This document shows, piece by piece, positions 7,602 to 10,431 of a DNA stretch of 10,431 nt; positions within the stretch are counted from its first letter, which is position 1; each line of letters begins with the position of its first letter. The translations under genes and the position numbers were made by a program. The notes below the pieces were generated by a model. It made no database searches. It was not told where the DNA came from and saw nothing but the letters and a program-made list of their open reading frames with translations. The stretch is from Nitrososphaerales archaeon TH5894 (lineage in GTDB: Archaea; Thermoproteota; Nitrososphaeria; Nitrososphaerales; Nitrososphaeraceae): positions 1-10,431 of the forward strand of contig JAATVK010000139.1 of assembly GCA_014523485.1 (NCBI GenBank), read 5' to 3'.

Positions 7602-7911
7602 CTATTTAGCTATATTTAAATATATAGAATATTTCTAAATAATGTGATATCTGAAATAATCTACTTATTATCATTCATAAGAGTTCTATGCTACAAACAT
7701 GTTTCTTTTATTTGAAATATTAAACACTAATGACAGATCCTTGTAGTGTTAAATTGTGATTTATAACCGATAATAAAGATTTTAATTTTAATAATAGTTT
7801 CCTTTACAACCAAGGTATAGATTATTTACGTTTGTAAAAGGACATGAATCAAATCCTTGTTTCAAATTCCATATAGAAATATATTATTCTTTAATTAATT
7901 AAAAAAATCAG
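7602..7911. other. AT-rich intergenic region with an inverted repeat
   Basis: This lies between the secreted-protein gene and the FTR1 promoter. It holds the AT palindrome at 7610-7627 (possible distal TATA box), an inverted repeat CCTTTACAA (7801-7809) / TTGTAAAAGG (7832-7841) with one bulged base and a 22-nt loop, and the T-tract after the secreted-protein gene. No reading frame or tRNA-like fold is convincing. Confidence 0.5.
7901..7907 (-). terminator. Oligo-T terminator after the secreted-protein gene
   Basis: Seven consecutive A on the plus strand give T7 in the minus-strand transcript, starting 5 nt past the stop codon at 7912. The palindrome TTAATTAATTAA (7891-7902) overlaps it. This suggests the secreted protein is transcribed separately from the permease. 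Confidence 0.45.
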
Positions 7912-8643
7912 TTAACAATAAAACGATTGTTTGATCTCGCAGAGTATGTCTTTTACATTCATATCTATTTCACTTGGATCTATTTTGGAATTCATACCTT
8001 TTTGCAGCTCCTTTACCTCTGTAAGGTAATTCTTATCATTATCTGACAAGTAAGTTTGTGACGTATTTAAAAGAATTAAAGCTCTTTTAAAAAACTGTTG
8101 ACCATCCTGATATTCTAGGAAATTAATGATCTTTCCCTGACTCATTGATTCGGTATATTCCTCAGATGCAATAGTTATTAAATCTGCAGTAACATTGAGT
8201 ATATGATCTCGATTAGTTCTTTTTTCTAAAGATATAGTTTTATCTAGTGCATTATTAAGGAATTTCTCTAATTCCATTTTCTCTATAATAATTTTATCTA
8301 AATCATCTGATTTTACTGTTTGAACATACTTGTTTAGTCGGTTTGAGAAATCTTTTGGTAATGTTTCATTGGTCTGAATAAGTCTACTATTTATTACATC
8401 TACAATTTCTTCGATAGGGTGTAATGCATGAGCAACAGCTAATACACGATTATTATTTTGAACATTTAAAATTGATGCATCTAAATGTCCTATCATTTGT
8501 TCAAGATAACCATGAAATTCATGATCGCTTATAGTGGATTGTTGTGCGTCTACATAAAATAGGCTGTTATCGTTATACAATGAAGAAAAAATGGTAAGGT
8601 ATATTGAAATTGCAAATATTATTGAAAGAACTTTGAATTTCAT
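7912..8643 (-). CDS. Secreted helical protein related to the FTR1 ectodomain
   Basis: A 243-residue exported protein of no named family that I recognise. Residues 1-33 form a signal peptide (basic MKFK, hydrophobic core 6-20, likely cleavage after VDA33 before QQ). The rest is predicted all-helical and rich in His, Asp and Glu. Residues 54-84 align without gaps to residues 68-98 of the adjacent FTR1 permease with 12 of 31 identical, including LDxS, NxxxNN and AxxHAxxP. His72 is shared, and His41, His44, His53 and His75 lie nearby as possible metal ligands. The FTR1 family, the neighbouring gene and a DtxR-like box in its promoter all suggest an extracytoplasmic iron-binding or donor protein, possibly functionally like EfeO; this is inference. 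Two cysteines (235, 243) at the C-terminus could form a disulfide. No Shine-Dalgarno site is seen. Confidence 0.75.
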   Translation of the reverse strand: MKFKVLSIIFAISIYLTIFSSLYNDNSLFYVDAQQSTISDHEFHGYLEQMIGHLDASILNVQNNNRVLAVAHALHPIEEIVDVINSRLIQTNETLPKDFSNRLNKYVQTVKSDDLDKIIIEKMELEKFLNNALDKTISLEKRTNRDHILNVTADLITIASEEYTESMSQGKIINFLEYQDGQQFFKRALILLNTSQTYLSDNDKNYLTEVKELQKGMNSKIDPSEIDMNVKDILCEIKQSFYC

Positions 8644-8664
8644 ATCTATATGCGAAATAAAAAA

Positions 8665-8680
8665 AGGCTATTTTAACCTA
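8665..8680. promoter_or_regulatory. DtxR/IdeR-like operator of the secreted-protein gene
   Basis: On the minus strand TAGGTTAAAATAGCCT contains AGGTTA-AAA-TAGCCT, a dyad with 5 of 6 arm bases paired. The seven-base gap between AGGT and GCCT equals that in the 19-bp DtxR consensus (AGGT-N7-ACCT). It also shares TAGGTTAAA with the operators at the winged-helix gene. The TATA box lies inside it, so binding would block TBP. Confidence 0.5.
8669..8676 (-). promoter_or_regulatory. TATA box of the secreted-protein gene
   Basis: Minus-strand TTAAAATA lies 26-33 nt before the ATG at 8643, wholly inside the operator-like dyad. It predicts a leaderless or nearly leaderless transcript. Confidence 0.4.
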
Positions 8681-9237
8681 TTCATCTTTCTAATATATGA
8701 AAAAGAAGAGTATTATAACTATTGATTTATCATGACTAGTATATAGACAACTCAATTGTTATTTTTAGATTTGAAATTGTTGAGGATATCGTGAGACAAC
8801 ACAAACTTTATGATTTCATTCTTGGGTCATAATAACTCAATATTAGTTGGAATAAACAGCTGCTTAATGATAATATATTAATTAAGTTCATTTCAGAATA
8901 TACTTTAAAGATATAGATACATTTTATGTAAAGATCAAATCTAACTCTTTTGTCTATGACAATCTATTTTGATATAATTATTAGATAAAAAATATCAAAA
9001 CAAAACAAAATTAATAGGAAATATTAAGCCGAATTTAGATGAAATAAATAATTGTTCTTTAAGCGCTAATTTGAGACACATAAACATAGATATAGACTGG
9101 ATCAATAAAATATGGTATAATTGAAAATCTAAACAATCAAGCCATAAAACACCTACTAATATTTTTTATTATAATAACATACAAGATCATATTTAATATT
9201 TGGGATAAATATTTTTAGTTATAGATCATAAATAGGA
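8681..9237. other. Long AT-rich intergenic region without a convincing gene
   Basis: This separates the promoters of two divergent genes. No frame has a plausible start and length. The longest protein-like stretch (about 31 codons ending at the TAA near 8832) has no usable ATG and begins right after an in-frame stop. Two tandem hairpins at 8950-9000 are the only clear structure. No tRNA, rRNA, CRISPR array or transposon end is visible. Confidence 0.5.
8950..9000. repeat. Two adjacent inverted repeats
   Basis: The first, TTGTC-TAT-GACAA (8950-8962), is a 5-bp stem with a 3-nt loop. Four bases later come perfect 9-bp arms TTTTGATAT (8967-8975) and ATATCAAAA (8992-9000) with a 16-nt loop. They could mark a small RNA or a protein-binding site. 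AT-richness makes chance a real alternative. Confidence 0.45.
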
Positions 9238-9240
9238 AAA

Positions 9241-9248
9241 TATATTAA
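9241..9248 (+). promoter_or_regulatory. TATA box of the nitrilase-family gene
   Basis: TATATTAA, preceded by AAAA, lies 25-32 nt before the ATG at 9273. This predicts transcription starting within a few bases of the start codon. An out-of-frame ATG at 9248 lies in the box and is not expected to be transcribed. Confidence 0.5.
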
Positions 9249-9272
9249 TGTTTCTTAGTAAAGAACATATCT

Positions 9273-10100
9273 ATGAAAAAGAAAAAATTCTGGTCTGCTA
9301 TTGTACAGATGAAATCTTCAATTAACAAGCAAGATAATTTACTAGAATCACTAAAATATATCAAAGAAGCATCAAATAAACATGCTGATTATATTTTTTT
9401 CCCAGAATTTCAGATGGCTTTTTCTCCATCTACTCAAACACTTGATGAACTCTATAATACTGCAGAACTTCTAGCAAATAGTAAATTTATAAAGAGAATA
9501 TGTCAGTATTCTAAAAAATATAAAATAGGGGTAGTAGGTACATTCTTTGAAAGAAATCCTTATAACGCAGATAAAAAAGTTTTTGATACTGCTTTTAGTA
9601 CTGATAAAAATGGAAAAATCGTTTCGATTTATAGAAAATTGCATCTTTATGATGCCTTTGGTTTTAAAGAGTCTTTGAAGTTTAGTAAAGGAGATAAAAT
9701 TCCAAAACCAATAACAACTACAATAGGTAAAATGGGTTTGATGATTTGTTATGATATAAGATTTCCAGAACTCTCTAGAATACTTACTATTAATGGTTCA
9801 GTTATAATAGTAATACCATCGGGATGGGTTCAGGGTATAATGAAGGAAGAACATTGGATTACCATGCTCAAAGCAAGAGCTATGGAAAATGGAGTATATA
9901 TAATAGCACCAAATCAAGTTGGAAATATATTTTGTGGAAGAAGTATGGTGGTAGATCCTTTGGGATCTACTCTTAGTGATTTAGGCGATAAGAGAGGAAT
10001 CGAAATTGTAGAGATTAAAAGAGAAAGAATCGACCAAGTCAGGAAGACACTACCTTTATTAAAGAATCGAAGGACTGATATTTATAAATTAATATCTTAA
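9273..10100 (+). CDS. Carbon-nitrogen hydrolase (nitrilase superfamily, Nit-like)
   Basis: A 275-residue cytoplasmic amidase of the nitrilase superfamily, typical in length for single-domain members. The Glu-Lys-Cys catalytic triad is complete: Glu45 in FFPEF, Lys122 in YRKLHLYD, and Cys159 in MICYDIRFPELSR. The SGWVQG (178-183) and KARAMENGVY (about 200-209) segments are also present. The LHLYDAFGFKES and CYDIRFPEL stretches match best the Nit1/Nit2 branch, which removes the amide from deaminated glutathione or from alpha-ketoglutaramate (omega-amidase). Sequence alone cannot choose between these, and thaumarchaea are not expected to make glutathione, so an omega-amidase or other small-amide repair role is likelier. 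The ATG at 9273 is supported by a TATA box 25-32 nt upstream. Its stop codon overlaps that of the convergent zinc-ribbon gene. Confidence 0.9.
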   Translation: MKKKKFWSAIVQMKSSINKQDNLLESLKYIKEASNKHADYIFFPEFQMAFSPSTQTLDELYNTAELLANSKFIKRICQYSKKYKIGVVGTFFERNPYNADKKVFDTAFSTDKNGKIVSIYRKLHLYDAFGFKESLKFSKGDKIPKPITTTIGKMGLMICYDIRFPELSRILTINGSVIIVIPSGWVQGIMKEEHWITMLKARAMENGVYIIAPNQVGNIFCGRSMVVDPLGSTLSDLGDKRGIEIVEIKRERIDQVRKTLPLLKNRRTDIYKLIS

Positions 10101-10431
10101 ATTAATTTTGTAGGGCAATTAATATTTGTACAAAAGTTTTTACTGTATCTCTTAGTTGGATAAAACACATTTAGTATTGGCCAATTGCATTCTTTGCAGA
10201 TTTTACTCGTATTCTTAATTAAACCTTGCTGTGGAAGTGGGGCAGAAGCAGTACAACCATGAGAAAAGTAATCGGTGCATGAGATAAATCGTTTTTTGGT
10301 TTTTTTAGATCTAATAATTTGAAACTTTCCTTTTTTACAAACGGGACAAGCTCCTATCAATATCAAATTCTTGCTTCTAACCAGTTGATGTTCTATTGGA
10401 GATACAGATTCTATTTTTTGAATATAATGCA
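10097..10431 (-). CDS. C-terminal end of a topoisomerase-I-like zinc-ribbon protein (partial)
   Basis: The frame is open on the minus strand from its stop at 10097 to the right edge, with no stop and no ATG, so the window holds only the last 111 or so codons of a longer gene. A TTG at 10366 could be mistaken for a start, but the codons before it read as continuous protein (IESVSPIEHQLVRSKN). Two zinc ribbons are visible. The first has CPVC, then ISC and HGC, then PLPQ, the pattern of type IA DNA topoisomerase C-terminal fingers. The second has CKEC, then FCTNINCP. The best guess is the C-terminus of a type IA topoisomerase, which relaxes or decatenates DNA. A different enzyme carrying the same fingers is possible. 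It converges on the nitrilase-family gene with overlapping stops. Confidence 0.7.
   Translation of the reverse strand, partial: HYIQKIESVSPIEHQLVRSKNLILIGACPVCKKGKFQIIRSKKTKKRFISCTDYFSHGCTASAPLPQQGLIKNTSKICKECNWPILNVFYPTKRYSKNFCTNINCPTKLI

Noticed and set aside
7840..7872. tRNA T-arm-like string (GAATCAAATCC and TTTCAAATTCC)
   Set aside because: The flanking bases do not form a T-arm stem, and no acceptor, D or anticodon arms can be built around it.
8738..8832. Protein-like stretch in the long intergenic region (reads RFEIVEDIVRQHKLYDFILGS)
   Set aside because: It follows an in-frame stop, lacks a usable start and is only about 31 codons. It could be a gene remnant, but nothing supports that.
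1..10431. CRISPR array, insertion sequence, prophage or toxin-antitoxin pair
   Set aside because: There are no regularly spaced repeats, no transposase or integrase motif, no terminal repeats and no small overlapping gene pair anywhere in the window.

Overview
The window is very AT-rich, and its gene content points to an ammonia-oxidising archaeon of the Thaumarchaeota/Nitrososphaeria. It holds a TrmB-type sugar-sensor regulator, an archaeal inositol-phosphate synthase, and promoters with TATA boxes about 25-39 nt before the start codons and mostly no Shine-Dalgarno site. The phylum is an inference from protein style and promoter layout; the genus cannot be fixed from this sequence.

Layout. 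At the left (56-826, +) is a TrmB-like regulator, followed by a hairpin plus T-tract terminator. It converges on a myo-inositol-1-phosphate synthase (1041-2111, -), which should feed inositol-headgroup lipids. Next is an unusual 807-residue protein (2188-4611, -) with two N-terminal membrane helices, a class I cyclic-nucleotide-phosphodiesterase-like HD domain with all metal ligands present, and a C-terminal Rossmann methyltransferase-like domain resembling TrmB tRNA (guanine-N7) methyltransferase but lacking that enzyme's signature loop.

The centre (about 4734-8680, all -) reads as an iron-uptake module. It has a small winged-helix regulator, an 810-residue FTR1 iron permease (about 500-residue extracytoplasmic part, then a seven-helix permease with both REGxE motifs), and a 243-residue secreted helical protein. 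The secreted protein aligns without gaps to part of the N-terminal ectodomain of the permease. All three promoters carry TTAGGT/ACCTAA-type sites like the operators of DtxR/IdeR metal-dependent repressors, each placed over core promoter elements. This suggests a local metalloregulated unit in which the secreted protein may bind or hand iron to the permease. The regulator gene that would read the boxes is not obviously in the window, although the small winged-helix protein is a candidate participant.

The right end has about 630 bases with no convincing gene but two adjacent hairpins, then a Nit-type carbon-nitrogen hydrolase (9273-10100, +). Its stop codon overlaps that of a convergent reading frame (10097 to the right edge, -) encoding two topoisomerase-I-like zinc ribbons. 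That frame stays open to the edge, so it is the C-terminal end of a larger protein, probably a type IA DNA topoisomerase.
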